A DNA stretch of 64,000 nucleotides from Pomacea canaliculata (lineage: Eukaryota > Mollusca > Gastropoda > Architaenioglossa > Ampullariidae), in the NCBI RefSeq assembly GCF_003073045.1, contig NC_037596.1:12335950-12399949 (forward strand), written 5' to 3'. Under the pieces are notes generated by a model. It was given only the letters and a program-made list of their open reading frames with translations. It ran no database searches and was not told where the DNA came from. Each line of letters starts with the position of its first letter. The stretch's first letter is position 1. This document shows, in pieces, positions 1-12,070 of this stretch. Position numbers and translations under genes: made by a program.

Positions 1-363
1 AGAAAGAAGATAAGAGAAAGTAGACACCCTACTCGTTCTCTTGGGCATTTAGGCATTAAAAATGTTTGAAAATAGTTGTGCTAATCTATTTTTTCGATGA
101 AATTAAAAAGCATTCTATTGTGTTTTATGACTATTGGGCATAATAAATGTTTTTTTCATTCAAGAGATAATACAACTAAGTTAACATATCTTTTCAACCT
201 ATAACATTTGCTTCTAATTTTAGTGATTGACTAATTGTCTAATATCAGAAATATGGTCGTGAATGCTCTGGATAGCTGTGTGCCTGAGAAGGAGAAGAGC
301 TGGTATACAGCTGAGTGTTGTCAGCAAAGGACTGGTCAGATAGAGAGTGAGATTGAATTAGAG

Positions 364-1102
364 CAGGGATGCACAACCTACGGCCCGCGAAACTTCTGCC
401 CATAGTGCAGGAAATCGGCATGTTAGTAATAAAAGAAGACCTTAAAAAAACGAAAAAAAGGAAGAAGAAGTATTTATCCCCACGTAGGGGCGTCTCTCAA
501 TCTTTTTTTCGATGGACGAACATTTCGATTCAGTGCTCCGACTTGGTGTCTCTACGATGCAGTCGGACATTCAGAAGTTGATTTCGGGAAAACAACTTCA
601 AATATCCCACTAATTACTATATAATTAATGGTAAGTACAAGTTATTTCTAATAAAAATGTATTTTTTTTTCGTATTTTTGCGGTGAAGCGGCCCGTGACA
701 CGAATGTCGGAAATATATATGGCCCCCAGGCCCAAAAAGGTTGGGCATCACTGGGTTAAATCATTCCAAGGCCCCATGTTTTTGCGAACCAAGGATGTAC
801 CTTTTAGGTGTCAACATGGAGAACATAAGGTCGATCCAAGGATCCAGGGAATACCTAATACCCAGTGCTCCGACTTGGTGTCTCTACGATGAGGCCGGAC
901 ATTCAGAAGTTGGTTTCGGGTAAACAACTTGCAATATCCCATTAATTACTACATAATTAATGGTAAGTACAACTTGTTTCTAATAAAAAATGGTATCTGC
1001 TCTATATTTTTTTCCTTTTTGTATTTTTGCGGTGAAGTGGCCCGCGACACGGCTGTCCGAAATGGATATGGCCCGCAGGCCGAAAAAGGTTGGGCATCAC
1101 TG
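364..1102 (+). mobile_element. Composite hAT-type non-autonomous element
   Basis: Termini CAGGGATGCACAACC and GGTTGGGCATCACTG with an exact 8-bp target duplication AATTAGAG (356-363 and 1103-1110). The right copy has the empty site. The left part (364-753) matches the element at 8558-8988; 754-864 is flanking DNA from that locus in inverted orientation; 864-1102 belongs to a second subfamily, like 29051-29484. No transposase is encoded. Confidence 0.8.
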
Positions 1103-1340
1103 AATTAGAGTATTAAGCGGTTTCATGTACATGATAAAGAGGATGGGACCAAGTACAGAACCTTTGGGGACCCCTGAGCGTATAGAGGTTGGTGGAGACA
1201 CGCAGCCATCAACTATCACTGAGAGATATGACTGAAACCAGTCAAGTGGGGATCTGAGATGCCATAGAGAGTATTGAGTCTGTGAGTACTGAGTCTATGA
1301 GTGAGATTATTAAGGACTATAGTACCAAAGGCAGTAGACA

Positions 1341-1987
1341 GCCCTGCGTACCGTAACGCGGGCGCTCACTCACGCTCTAGAGAGCCTGTGATACCCTTCG
1401 CCCACCGTGGGCGCCTGTTAAAATGGCGGCTGACAGCGAAGTAGAGAATATAATTTTGTTTATGGGCATATTTGACAACGACGACGAATTAATAGAAGCA
1501 ATCTATTGCAGCGCCAAACAATATACTTTTAGTTGCATTCATTTGGGAACTAAAAGAGGAAAAAGTCCATGAGAATTAAAGATTATGTGGAAAGAACAAT
1601 GCGGTAGTCAAGCATATCACGTAAAAACAAACGACGAGTAGACTTTCTGTTGTTGTCGTCCCGATTCGAAGTTTCAAGGTCGAAGGCAAATTCATCTACC
1701 ATCTCTAGAAAAACATGACGATGAAATCTGAACTTTAAATATCCTTCTTTGTCGTTGCATATATCTATCTATTGCAAAATACTTATTTATTAGAAGATCC
1801 ACCGTGAATATCATCTACACGTCTAAATTTTACAACCATGGCGGCCATCTTTGCGCCCGTGGCGTAGTACCTCTCAAGCAAGTACGCGTGCGCCCGCGTG
1901 CGCTCACTCAACTTTCGCTGCGGTACGGCCCGCCCGTCGTAGGCGCCCGCGTGCGCACGCGTGCGCCCGCGTTGCGGTACGCAGGGC
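1341..1987. mobile_element. GC-rich DNA transposon remnant with ~27-bp TIRs
   Basis: Termini GCCCTGCGTACCG and CGGTACGCAGGGC are inverted, the match extending to about 27 bp with one mismatch. It interrupts the LINE at a site that is intact in the right copy. Subterminal GCGCCCGCGTGCG repeats make it far more GC-rich than its surroundings. A short frame at 1423-1572 (starting MAADSEVENIILF) may be a transposase remnant; the family is not identified. Confidence 0.65.
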
Positions 1988-3010
1988 TTGTCTAACATGG
2001 CGAGAAATGAGAAGTCACCTCTATCAAGAAAAGACAAAATGTCATTTGTCAGAGCTGTCTCAGTTCTACAAAAAAGGCAATAAGCAGACTGTGATGGAGA
2101 AATCCAATTGACAGATTTAAGATAGGATTTCAATTCCTTGATAACTACTTTCGCGAAGATTTTGAAAAGAAATGTCTTTTGAGACTAGGCGGTGATTGTT
2201 TCACTAAGGCTGTTTTGAAGGTAGTTGAGAAGATGCCAGAGGACAAGCTATTTCTGTGAGGGCAGAAAGTAGGAAGTGGAGGTAATCTACCAGTAATGGG
2301 GTAGGATTTGGGTCCAGGGGACAAGTTGTGGGTTTTGAATTGAGTATGATGGTCCAAAGCTCACTTTCCGAGATCGAATGAAAGAAAGAGAAAGAGAACT
2401 TTGGCCTTGTCAGATTGTCGACGTGGGTAGCAAGAGCTGAAGGGTGCACAGGCAGTTGATCATGTTTAAGCCAACTGTGAGTTTAGGAGTTGTTGCCAAT
2501 GGTATTGCGACATTTATTGCTTATGACCTTGTGCTGAACCGCTTTTTAAAATTATTATTCAGCATAGAATTGAACAATACATTACTACAAAGGTTTAAAA
2601 CCCAAACGGTAGATTTAACCAGATAAGAGGTAGATAAAACTAGATGAGCAAATACTTTCATGCCGGCATTAGGTTTTGGATACAACATTAGGTTAATTGA
2701 AGGAAATTTTTTCAACAAAAAAAGGATAGTAAATCTAGACGAGTTAAATTAGCAACTTGTTAAACTAAGAAAAAAGTCAAAAGTACTTGCTTTTTACTGA
2801 TATAAACTTTACAAAGGAGATCTAAAAAGTATGTGTTTATAGGCATTTGTCACAAGTACATGTACACTAAACAATAAAAAGAACTATTAAGAGGCCTTTT
2901 CATTCCAGAGGTCTTTAACAAAATGTTTTGGTTTTTCGTTTGTGTTCGATTAGTGAGATTTTCTTCTGGAGCTCTACCTTTTATGATGATATGTGTTTCT
3001 GTTCTTTCAG

Positions 3011-3115
3011 GTGTCAACCCTACAGTTCTTGTTGGTGTGATTCTAGGATTAATCACCGTCATTGCGCTTATCATCTTCATCAGCTGTCAGCTGCTCAAGA
3101 AATACAGACCTAAGA
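3011..3115 (+). CDS. Gene D transmembrane exon
   Basis: The acceptor is a pyrimidine tract ending in TTCTTTCAG at 3010 and the exon starts in phase 1. It encodes VNPTVLVG, a membrane span and the basic KKYRPK. The proposed donor at 3116 (GTATGA) is weak but gives the phase needed by the micro-exon. Reading through it adds 16 residues ending in DIMKSQFK and a stop at 3163-3165. Gene C keeps the same ending and stop, so intron retention may give a second, short-tailed form. Confidence 0.7.
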
Positions 3116-5710
3116 GTATGACAGCATTTTTCCCAATTGATATTATGAAATCACAGTTTAAATGAAAACACGAATGAAAAAAATGGTTTCTCTATGATCG
3201 GGTCAATTTCATTTTTAAATAATAGTTTAACATCAGTAGATAATTATGCTTAATTTTCAATATAAGTCATGAAACATCAGCATTCTCACCTGTCACTAGA
3301 AAAGGATTAAAATACCTGCTGGGCTGGAGAGTTTAGTTGGGTACAAGTAGTATTTTTAATTAACAGGGAGTCAGTTAAGCTAATCTCTCATGTCTTCTCA
3401 GATAAACAGAGCTACGGTTGTCGTGTTCAATAGGCGATTTTTCCCAAGAAAATGAAATGGCTGATTTTGGAATACAAATTTACAGGTTTGAACTTTATTT
3501 AGAAGCTTCGATTAAAAGTAAAAATAAATAGATAAAAGGTCTATACCAAATTCACTCGAGAAAGTGGTAAATAAAGCAGAGATCTGATCTGTTTATATCT
3601 TTGAACAAAAATAATCCAGTGGCATTTGTAGTCAGCAGTCAGTGTCTTTAGGTAATGACAGCAAGTACAAACTCTATCTGAATGTTGAAGAGAACATTCA
3701 GCAACATTAAATAGTGTGCTGGTCAGTTTTCTTTTATCACGGATTGCATTCTGTCTCTTTAACTTCAGCTTCTTCAGAAGATGCCAATAATAGCAATACC
3801 ACCCTTTTCTCACTTCCTTCTTCTCCAATAATCTAGGAATGATTAAGAGAACATCACTAATATGCTTACCATGGGTTTTTGTCCTAAAATACTACCGAAA
3901 TGTGTTTTTCTGATACTTTACCGTCTATTTGCAGTGGTTTTGGCCGACGGCTTGGGTTAATTCTTAATAATTATGGTTAAAAACCATGCACATATAATTT
4001 CTTAATTCAACTAAACTTTAAATAATGGATAAGAGAAAAGCATATACCTTTCTAAATCTTTAGCACCAAGATCATGCGTCACATTTAGTCTTCAAGTAGC
4101 CACACATTAGTAACTAATGTAGGAATTGTATTTTGAAACAAAATTTAACATTGAAATGATTTTTTTTTTTAGGTTATAGCCGTTTCAAGGAATGTCTGAC
4201 GTAAGTTGAATGCTTTCTTGTCTAGTTTGTGTCTAGTTGAATGCTTTCGTGTCTAACTGAAATTTATGGTTAATGACCACAATAAAAATGTGATTTTACT
4301 ATAATTGTACACGTGTATGCCACTCAGTAATTAAGCCTCTGTATCAGACAGTTTTTTTATCAGATTTCGGATAAATCGATTAAAGAGTGATTTGACCCTG
4401 GTTTTACTACAATAGTATTTTATTTTAAATGAAAAAAGACTTACAGGAAAAGGTACAAAGGCGACATCTAAAATAGCATTCCATGAGAGCAAATCAGTGA
4501 ACTACAACCAATCGCAGGATGTCTAACAGTGTCTATCAACCCAGTTCTTCCAACAAGCGACTTTTTTCTCCTTTCTTAACTCACATTCTAACCGAACGGC
4601 TAATCAAAGACTGAAGCAACAGAAGAAGTCCTGATCAAGATGGGACAGTGCCAAAGTTATTTCTCCAGGTGCTTCACACAATATACATGTTGTATCTATA
4701 CCCTTGAGCCAGTACTCTATAGACTCAGACAATCATTCCAAAGCACATAAATCGTAATATATCACTTTTGACTAGTGCTGTAACATGTACAGTAACCATA
4801 CATTTTCCTTTATTTAGATGCATCGTTCCTCCACCAGTCATCGTTATCGAGAAATTCCAGAACACATTCTTGAGAAAGAACACAAAGGCTACCGTGTAAA
4901 CCAAATGACGACTGACCCTGTCTCATTTAGCGTCAAGGGAGGCAATATGGAAACAAATGACCTGATCCATGGGTATGGAAAAACACTGTTCACAATTGGT
5001 TTATGTATATTGTAATGAATTTGAATAATAAACGAAAGGGTTACCTACCTTGTCATAAACAACGCGTAACTATAGAGATACAATATCTCCATGGTGTGCT
5101 TCCTTGCGTGCGTGATCGCGTTCTTATATGTGTATTAGAGTATATGGATGAATGTTGGTACGCTTTATTTAAAAAAAAGTTATTTCTTGACATTATCTAT
5201 TCTCTAGGGACATAAGAGGTGAGAATATAAAAAGACTGTACTCTTCAGATGATAGTATCAACGATGATCTCGGTTGTCAGCAATCTGAAAATACAATCTA
5301 AATAATTGTTGGCATTATAAACAACTTGCAAAGTTATAGGTGCTCACCACCGTAAAAAGCAGACCGTTTCTCATCACAGCAAATATCCAGTTTTTGTTTC
5401 TCTCTTTCTTCTCAGCACTAAACTGTTCTCAAACTAAGTTCATTTTTAGTACTCACACTGTACCTTTGCCATCTTCTTGTTTTCTTTCTGATCCGTAAGA
5501 TCTTAAGATCTCTTGATTTTGTTTTTAAATTGTTTTATTCTTTATAGGGATGACGAACTGACCAATTCCCAGACGGCCAACGCCGACCAGGAACACACAT
5601 CTACTGACAACGAGAACAATGGCGATTCTTCTGGGAAGCAGACTTTGCCTGCTCTATTCGTCAATAGCACAACTTCCTCAAACGCGCCTCTCCTTGAACA
5701 GTTAATTTAA
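3011..5710 (+). CDS. Gene D, 3' part: Ig-family-type membrane protein, TM and tail exons (frame-shifted)
   Basis: Only the 3' end lies in the window; ectodomain exons would be upstream. Exons seen: 3011-3115 (TM), 4173-4200 (28-bp micro-exon), 4818-4972 (tail) and 5548-5710 (last). All have AG acceptors and GT donors and are matched one-for-one by gene C about 43.5 kb away. The TM exon encodes a hydrophobic run (VILGLITVIALIIFISC) followed by LLKKYRPK, a stop-transfer pattern. The tail exon is 155 bp against 156 bp in gene C. That 1-bp loss shifts the frame and brings a TAA at 4897-4899, so the spliced product ends early, although the last exon keeps an open frame (DQEHTSTDN is shared with gene C). 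The protein is probably a type I membrane protein with a shortened tail, or a decaying gene. A shorter product stopping at 3165 is also possible. Function is unknown; a receptor role is inferred from gene C. Confidence 0.6.
4173..4200 (+). CDS. Gene D 28-bp micro-exon
   Basis: A poly-T acceptor tract ending in AG is followed by 28 bases and then GTAAGTTG. Read from phase 1 it gives SYSRFKECL and leaves two bases. Gene C has the same 28-bp length with both splice sites intact (SCSRFKQRL). Conservation of length, sites and open frame supports a real exon. Confidence 0.65.
4818..4972 (+). CDS. Gene D cytoplasmic tail exon with 1-bp deletion
   Basis: Acceptor TTTATTTAG at 4817, donor GTATGG at 4973. 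The paralogous exon in gene C is 156 bp and open throughout; this one is 155 bp. The missing base lies near 4858-4868, where the paralog has an extra base in the stretch after TATCGAG. Entered from the micro-exon, the frame reads TCIVPPPVIVIEKF and meets TAA at 4897-4899. The downstream half still resembles gene C in the other frame (TTDPVSFS against TTDPASFS), as expected of a recent frameshift. Confidence 0.6.
5548..5710 (+). CDS. Gene D last coding exon (now out of reach after the frameshift)
   Basis: The acceptor is TTCTTTATAG at 5547. The open frame gives DDELTNSQTANADQEHTSTDN and ends in APLLEQLI with a stop at 5708-5710. Gene C's last exon shares DQEHTSTDN and SSNAPLL but is longer at the C terminus. 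The segment is acidic and rich in Ser, Thr and Asn, with no recognised domain. Because of the frameshift in the preceding exon it is probably translated only if an alternative splice restores the frame. Confidence 0.5.
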
Positions 5711-6840
5711 CTGTTGTTCAAATCCATCATAGCCTCATCACCAGAGAGTATAATCTCTGGGTTTCTATGGGGCTAACATCCTACACACAGTTGGAAAAGA
5801 TATTAAAAAGTAATTCGAAGGTGGGGGGAGAGAAAGTAAATAACACATAAGCAAACCTGATATTTTGTTTGAATAATAATTTAGGAACGCCTCTCTGTCT
5901 TTCGATTTCTTTTCCTACTTTGCCTTCTGATTTGAAGAACTGAATGATCTGAATAATTAGGCCAGAGAGACTATTTTAAGAGATTATGTTGTAAAAAGTA
6001 ATGCAGACAGCAGAGAGGTATTTTGATGCTTAATTTTCCCGGTGATAAAAGAGTAAGTGATATATGAGATGCTAACGGAAGAATGTATTTTACCCAGAGA
6101 AAAAAATTGTGTAACACATCAGTAATGGGGAAAGGACGATACACCTATTATCTTGAAAAACGTTTTCTGTCATGATATCAGTTCTTCTTTACAAAGAAAA
6201 TGAAACTATCCTGATTACTTCCTACTGCGTGTAACTAGTCACTGTTTCACAAAAGTGGTAAAGCACTTTTGATTGTAGAAATGACTCACTGTTTACAACC
6301 TCTTGAGAGCCTTGTTATGGATTGCAGATATCCATCAGTAAGTTGAAGGAAGATTTTATTATATATGTGAATATTTGAAATCTTGACATTTAGCATAGTA
6401 CAGACGATTGTATTCCACCACATGATCGTTTCTCTGCCGTCTTAAGCCTGACTTTATCGCCTGATATGTGTACTTGATATGTTTGAGAGAACAGACTTCC
6501 TATGGTATCTCTCATACAATATATTATACAGACTCTTGACCAGAGTCGTGTGCGGGCAATATGTAAGGTACGCTGATGATGAGGTTAATCTGTAAAAAAA
6601 AGTCAGAATCGCCTGGTTTACTGTGTGCCCCAGCTAAGAGAGTGACTGTGATAAGAATCCCTCATGTCTTCTGGGTTACGTATGTTCCAATTACTTCCCT
6701 TAACACATTTTTTCCTAAAATTTCTTATGTTTATGCTTCCCCAAATCCAACCCTCGTCCATGGTCGTGGGAGGTGGAAGCGAGCAGAGTAAAGATTTTTA
6801 TCTGAAATGAGCGGCTAACGGGGCTCTGGTGAAAGTTCCC
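5711..6840. other. Downstream of gene D: no feature
   Basis: AT-rich sequence shared with 49224-50220. A frame at 6576-6791 resembles one at 49981-50172, but frames shift between copies, so I do not call it a gene. Confidence 0.5.
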
Positions 6841-7761
6841 CTGGCCTAGAAATCCAGGACTGGATCACTAAATGCTCAAATAACAAACAGGAGAGATGTA
6901 CTAACATAGTTTGGAGCGAGAAAGCAAAACGTAATCCAAGGTGTAGCCTGGAAACTAAAATGTATGTGCATGTATCTTTGAATCAAGCCCAATGAACTGC
7001 TCTTTGCCCACTAGAGCTTGATGAACAAGAAGCTACAATACCATGTAAAAATGTGAGCATGGCGTGTGATTCCAGTGACATTAAGATCAGCATAGAAAAC
7101 GTTTCAGTGGATTACTAGAAACTTTGGACTTAAACATCAACGACATGCTATTCAAGCAAACGTCAGAGTAAAACTATTTTTAATTAAGATAATAGAACCT
7201 ACGAACAGGGCAATCTCATACAATACAAAAAGTTTTATTACAAATATTACCTTTATTTAACCAATCACATGATTAAATGAAAGTAGCAATTTCCCAAAAG
7301 ATGTTTTTGTGTTATTGCTAACACCTTATATTTTATAGTAATGTATCTTTGCGGTTTGTTTCTTCATTAGACTGACTTTATCTTCTTCTACTGTGTGTAT
7401 TGTGTACTGTCTTTTTATGGGGAAGCGCTCTGTGCAAGTGAACTCTCATGATTGTACAGTATTTTGGGTCTGGTTACTACTGGCGAAAGGTGCTATACAA
7501 ATGCAATTATTATTGTATTAAATATAACTGCTGTTTTTATTGCCCATGTATTCTATAGCCTGAAGCTTAGTGATTAAGTGTTTTATGTCTCCTAGTCTGT
7601 CACTATTAGCTCGTGTATTAATGTTATATCTTCAGTTAGCATAGACAGGGAAAACCGTTTTGCTTGAGATGAAGTAGATTTGTGTGCTGGGGTGGGTTCT
7701 AGAAGGTCATTCATGTTTGGTTTTTATGCATGTATGTGCATGCCAAAATAACCATACATAT

Positions 7762-8111
7762 CATCATCATCATCATTCCTTGCTACTCCTCGAGGAGCAT
7801 AGGGCCGCAACAACACCTCGCCAGCGGACCCGGTTTTGGGCAGCCCCCCCCCCCTCAGTTGGGCCCATGTGGTTCCGGCAGCCTTTGCCTCGCTCTCTAC
7901 TGATCTTCTCCAAGTCTGCTTTGGTCTCCCAACTCTCCTCTTCCCCTGCGGGTTCCAGTCAAGTGCCTGCCTGGCAATGGTGTCAGCTGGTTTGCGAAGG
8001 GTGTGTCCTATCCAGCCCCACTTGCGCTTTTTGATGTCTTGACTAGTGGCTCCCACAGGCTGCTGTTGGAGATCCTCTCAGGCCTTGGTCGTCAGAAGAT
8101 GAGTCGGCGAG
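7762..8111 (-). mobile_element. RTE-type LINE, 3' fragment
   Basis: Minus-strand translation gives KKRKWGWIGHTLRKPADTI and GKRRVGRPKQTWRRSVE, the conserved C terminus of RTE-like elements, followed by a (GAT)n tail. Flanked by a 9-bp duplication CATACATAT (7753-7761, 8112-8120); the site is empty in the right copy. Confidence 0.8.
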
Positions 8112-8557
8112 CATACATATACGAATGTACAATGTTTTTTAATATTATATTGATCATAGATCACAGAGTGAAACAAATCCATGATGCGTTAAAATCAACT
8201 GTATTCAGATATAACACAACAGAAGTAACTATTAAAAGAAAACAGGATTCATATTTTGATTCTGATTAAGATAATGTGTGATCAACACACAACTCTATAC
8301 AGAAAGTGATTAAAAAGGTGATAAAAGTCTAAGAAAAAAACAATGCCAGCTATTTTATAATATACTAAGGAATAATGGTAAGTAAAACGACGGTGAATCT
8401 TTTTGAAAATTATCTTACGAGATTTGTAATGTTGAATCACATCTCATGGGTATTAGGTATTCCCTGGATCCTTGGATCTACCTTATGTTCTCCATGTTGA
8501 CATCTAAAAGGTACATCCTTGGTTCGCAAAAACATGGGGCCTTGGAATGATTTAACC

Positions 8558-8988
8558 CAGTGATGTCCAACCTTTTTGGGCCTGGGGGCCATATTTATTT
8601 CCGACATTCGTGTCACGGGCCGCTTCACCGCAAAAATAAAAAAAAATACATTTTTATTAGAAATAACTTGTACTTATCATTAATTATGTAGTAATTAGTG
8701 GGATATTTGAAGTTGTTTTCCCGAAACCACCTTCTGAATGTCCGACTGCATCGTAGAGACACCAAGTCGGAGAACTGAATCGAAATGTTCAACAATCGAA
8801 AAAAAAGATTGAGAGACGCCCCTACGTAGGGATAAATACTTCTTCCTTTTTTTTTCGTTTCTTTTTTTCAGGTCTTCTTTTATTACTAACATGCCGATTT
8901 CCTGCACTGTGGGCAGAAGTTTCGCGGGCCGGATTGCACCGTGTCGCGGGCCGGATATGGCCCGCGGGCCGTAGGTTGGGCATCCCTG
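8558..8988 (-). mobile_element. hAT-type non-autonomous element, 431 bp
   Basis: Terminal inverted repeats CAGTGATGTCCAACC and GTTGGGCATCCCTG, with 8-bp flanks ATTTAACC and ATTTAGCC (one mismatch). The right copy at 53120-53150 has the uninterrupted target GATTTAGCCCATTAA. Confidence 0.85.
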
Positions 8989-11750
8989 ATTTAGCCCATT
9001 AATATTAAGTTTGTCTACCTTCGCTTACTCTGATTGTGGTTTTGTATGTCATGGTGATGGTCACATATCATTCTGAGTGAAAGGGGAGATTGGTTGATTA
9101 ACAGTAGACACAGCTGAATATATTCCATGCAAGAAAATGGAAATAAATTGAAGACATGTACATGTTGTAGATATGAACAGCATTGCTTAAGTTTTTAAAA
9201 TGCTCAACATAATTACAATCTGAAAATTTGTTCTGGAAATTAGTACAGGATAAGATTGTATACCTGCTTTTCTCGTAATAAATGTCAGCTAAAAGCCAAA
9301 AAGAATCTCGAAATAAAATTCTGAACAATCTAATGCACATTTTGTTATAAAATTTGTATAATGTATGAAAAAGCTAGGCAGTGTGAGAGAAGATGACGAA
9401 TACCCTTTTGCCTCTGCATTACTTTAATAGAGGGAGTACACTTTGTGTCCACACAACCTGTAAATGAAACCACAGCTATATCTAGTTGGATGTCATGTAC
9501 TCCCCCTGTTAAAGAAATACAGAGGTGTAATAAGAAAAGTAAACATACATAAAAATATACAAGACCGAAAATTAATGCTACTCTGAAAATCAACTCCTAA
9601 GATATGTTCCACATGCCATCGTGTCAGTTTGTGTGCTTTAAAGCTAAGCAATAAAATCTGGAATAGCTCTAACAATAAACTTTCAACATAAAAAATCAAT
9701 GGGCCTGTACTCAGATCATCTTCATTTGTCCTTTTGTATGTACCAGATCTTACACTTACATAACAGTTCCTTTACTATTCATTTTTTCAACAGTCAGACC
9801 TCAAACAGTGAAATACTCTTTGACACCTGCTTTCAATTTATAAATTGTTCATTACAACAAAACAGTAATCACGACCATTGGTCTCGGCATCAACCTCTCA
9901 TTGCCTTTTAGCTTGTCTGTAACAGGCTGTACATTGGATGGGAAAATCTTTTCCCTCCAGAAAATTATAGAATATATTAGAATATTTTGTTTTTATTCCA
10001 GTGGCTCGGGCGAACTCGTGATTGTTTAACTAGGTCTGAGTTGATCAGTCCATCAACATCCCATTACAGAATGGTGTCTCCTGTTAAACATAACATAAAC
10101 GGTAATGTACACAATTCACATCCCTGTGTACTGCCAATGTCACTGCCTTTCAAACAATCCATTCTATTCCCACACCAGCACACTAACATACATAGGCGCA
10201 CTCACACACACACACACAAACACACATTCACGGTATTGTTTGCCAAGAAATTCATACAAATTAAGCTTAGTTTCGAGTTCGTTAGATGAGCAACTGTAAT
10301 GTAATTAATAAAGGTTCTTACTATGACCATACTTCTGAGGCTTGGGTTTCATAAGTGTTATCTGTGTCCAGCAATCGTAGGGCTAATCATGTCCGAGGCT
10401 TACTAATCTTAATCACTATGTATTAGGTGTAGACTCACGAGTGACTCACCAGCTTCTCCAACAGTTCTAGACACAGTCCTCTCCACCATGAGTCTTCTCT
10501 AAATGCCCCTGAGTAAGTGTTGATTCAAGGAAACTTTTACGGATTTCTTCTTAGAAACAGCGGTCTCTCTGTTGGTGATGAAAGTAAAGTTTGATTACAT
10601 TGACCAGGCTTTTATTTTACTAAAGGAATAGTCAGCCAGTTTTAAGTCTTTTTCAGTAAAAAGTAAGCACTTTCTGTCTGTATTTCTAAAAGAGTTTGTA
10701 GACAACACACTATTGACTTGTCGTTTTTTCTATTCCAGTAGTGCCCAACCTTTTTTTTCCCGAGGGCTGCTCTAGACATGATATAAAGTCTCGCTAGCCA
10801 GAACATGGCAGCTTTGCCAGAATCATGAAGACGTGAAAAATGTTGTTGTGTCTGATTATTAAAATAACTTGCCGAAGGTTGGGCATCCGTCTTATTCTAT
10901 GTTGTTCTCTTATGCCTACTCTAAATCTGTGTATGTTATCTATAAATATATACCTTTTATTCCTTATACATGTACATAAATTTTGTATATTATATAGAAG
11001 GCTGCCATTTTCCATTTGTCTGTCAAGCAACTCCCTCTTTCCGTGGTTACCTCATTCATTCTCATGTCCACTACTGCATACTTGTTCGCCAATTCCTTAT
11101 GTCTTCTGTCGGGTAGGTAAAGCCACTAACGTATGTATTTTGTCATATATAACATTAGCCAAACTGTTTTATACTAGCACGTGCAGGATTTATATGAATA
11201 AAATTTAGTGTTGTAAAATAAATGCAGTAAAGATGAGAAATATATGCCTGATGAAATTCGCATGGGTCCATAATTTTTATATATCTGAAATTTGTAATCA
11301 TCTTTATGTTAGTATTGGAAATAGCAAAATCTTAACCATTTGACCACAACGAAACAGAAAGCCTCTGGTATCATATGGTTAAACACCCGATTTTCAGGAC
11401 TGCCTTGAGAACTGAAATTCCGTGGGTCACAATCTCACCTCGGGGTACGCTCTCTCTGCCACTCTGCTCTCCAGCTTCATTTCATGGAACTCTGGTTTCC
11501 TTTAAAGAGTAAGTTGCTTTGTGTTAAAGGTCATTGCCTGACAACAATAATCTAACCAGTGAACCAAGCAAACCATAATGAGAGCAAACCTTTGTATTTC
11601 TGCTCCAAAAATCTACACGTTTATTAGTTAATTATTAATTATTATTATTATTAACACGTTTAAGTTAAATTGTGTTAAGAAAAAAATTTGTTGGGGAAAA
11701 ATTATTTCAGGACTTCATAAATAAGTCTAGATATAAATTATCCTAAAAAA
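8989..11750. other. Intergenic or distal tail region between genes D and A
   Basis: Apart from the MITE at 10.74 kb and a short CA run (10202-10226) I see only duplicated non-coding blocks, related to 13560-16300 and partly to 53150-58590. Confidence 0.4.
10736..10891. mobile_element. Short hAT-like MITE
   Basis: About 155 bp bounded by GTGCCCAACCTTTT and CGAAGGTTGGGCATC in inverted orientation. It interrupts sequence that is continuous in the older duplicate near 16040. It is probably a deletion derivative of the family above. Confidence 0.5.
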
Positions 11751-11960
11751 TAGATACATGCCATGAAAATTGACTGTACCTACCAAGGAAGACTGTCTTT
11801 GGTGCATTTTGTATCTCATACCACTGACGCGTACATACATCCAGTATGTCTGTCGGTGTTCATACGGTTTATAAACTATAGTAAACACGCTTATAGCTCT
11901 TGCGAAACAGTCAGAGTTTAGCTTCTGTTTCAGCACATAGGTCTTACATTACGTTATCTA

Positions 11961-12070
11961 TTAAATGTTTAAAAATTCGGCAGTTATTTTAACATGAACC
12001 CTGTCCTGTTGCATTTTAGACGCATAAAGCAGGTCGGATAACCTTTGGGATTCTCCGATACTTCTGCCCC
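11961..12070 (-). CDS. Gene A candidate terminal exon
   Basis: Following phase 1 from the DPYENV exon, the frame reads GRSIGESQRLSDLLYASK and continues to TAA at 11961-11963. The acceptor (AAAATTAG) is weak. A paralogous block at 17014-17082 keeps the same frame (GEPQRISDLLYVSK) with mainly silent or conservative differences, which favours this frame over the alternative ENPKGYPTC. A third copy at 14792-14914 has a stop in this frame. Confidence 0.3.

Larger units (their letters stand above)
239..2450 (-). mobile_element. CR1/L2-type LINE fragment (left copy), split by two insertions
   Basis: Minus-strand remains of a reverse transcriptase: GVPKGSVLGP-like and SESELWTIILNSKPTTCPLDPN. The same LINE in the right copy (45089-45930) is uninterrupted, showing that the hAT (364-1102) and GC-rich MITE (1341-1987) came later. 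Many stops; inactive. The clade is judged from motif style. Confidence 0.65.

Noticed and set aside
1783..2133. 116-codon minus-strand frame
   Set aside because: Crosses the border of the GC-rich transposon into the LINE; a chimera of two repeats.
6576..6791. Frame similar to 49981-50172
   Set aside because: High DNA identity of the duplication explains it; the frames shift relative to each other and no splice or domain evidence exists.
11640..11660. Possible CRISPR-like or array structure in short AT repeats
   Set aside because: Simple ATT repeats only; no spacers, and the genome is eukaryotic.
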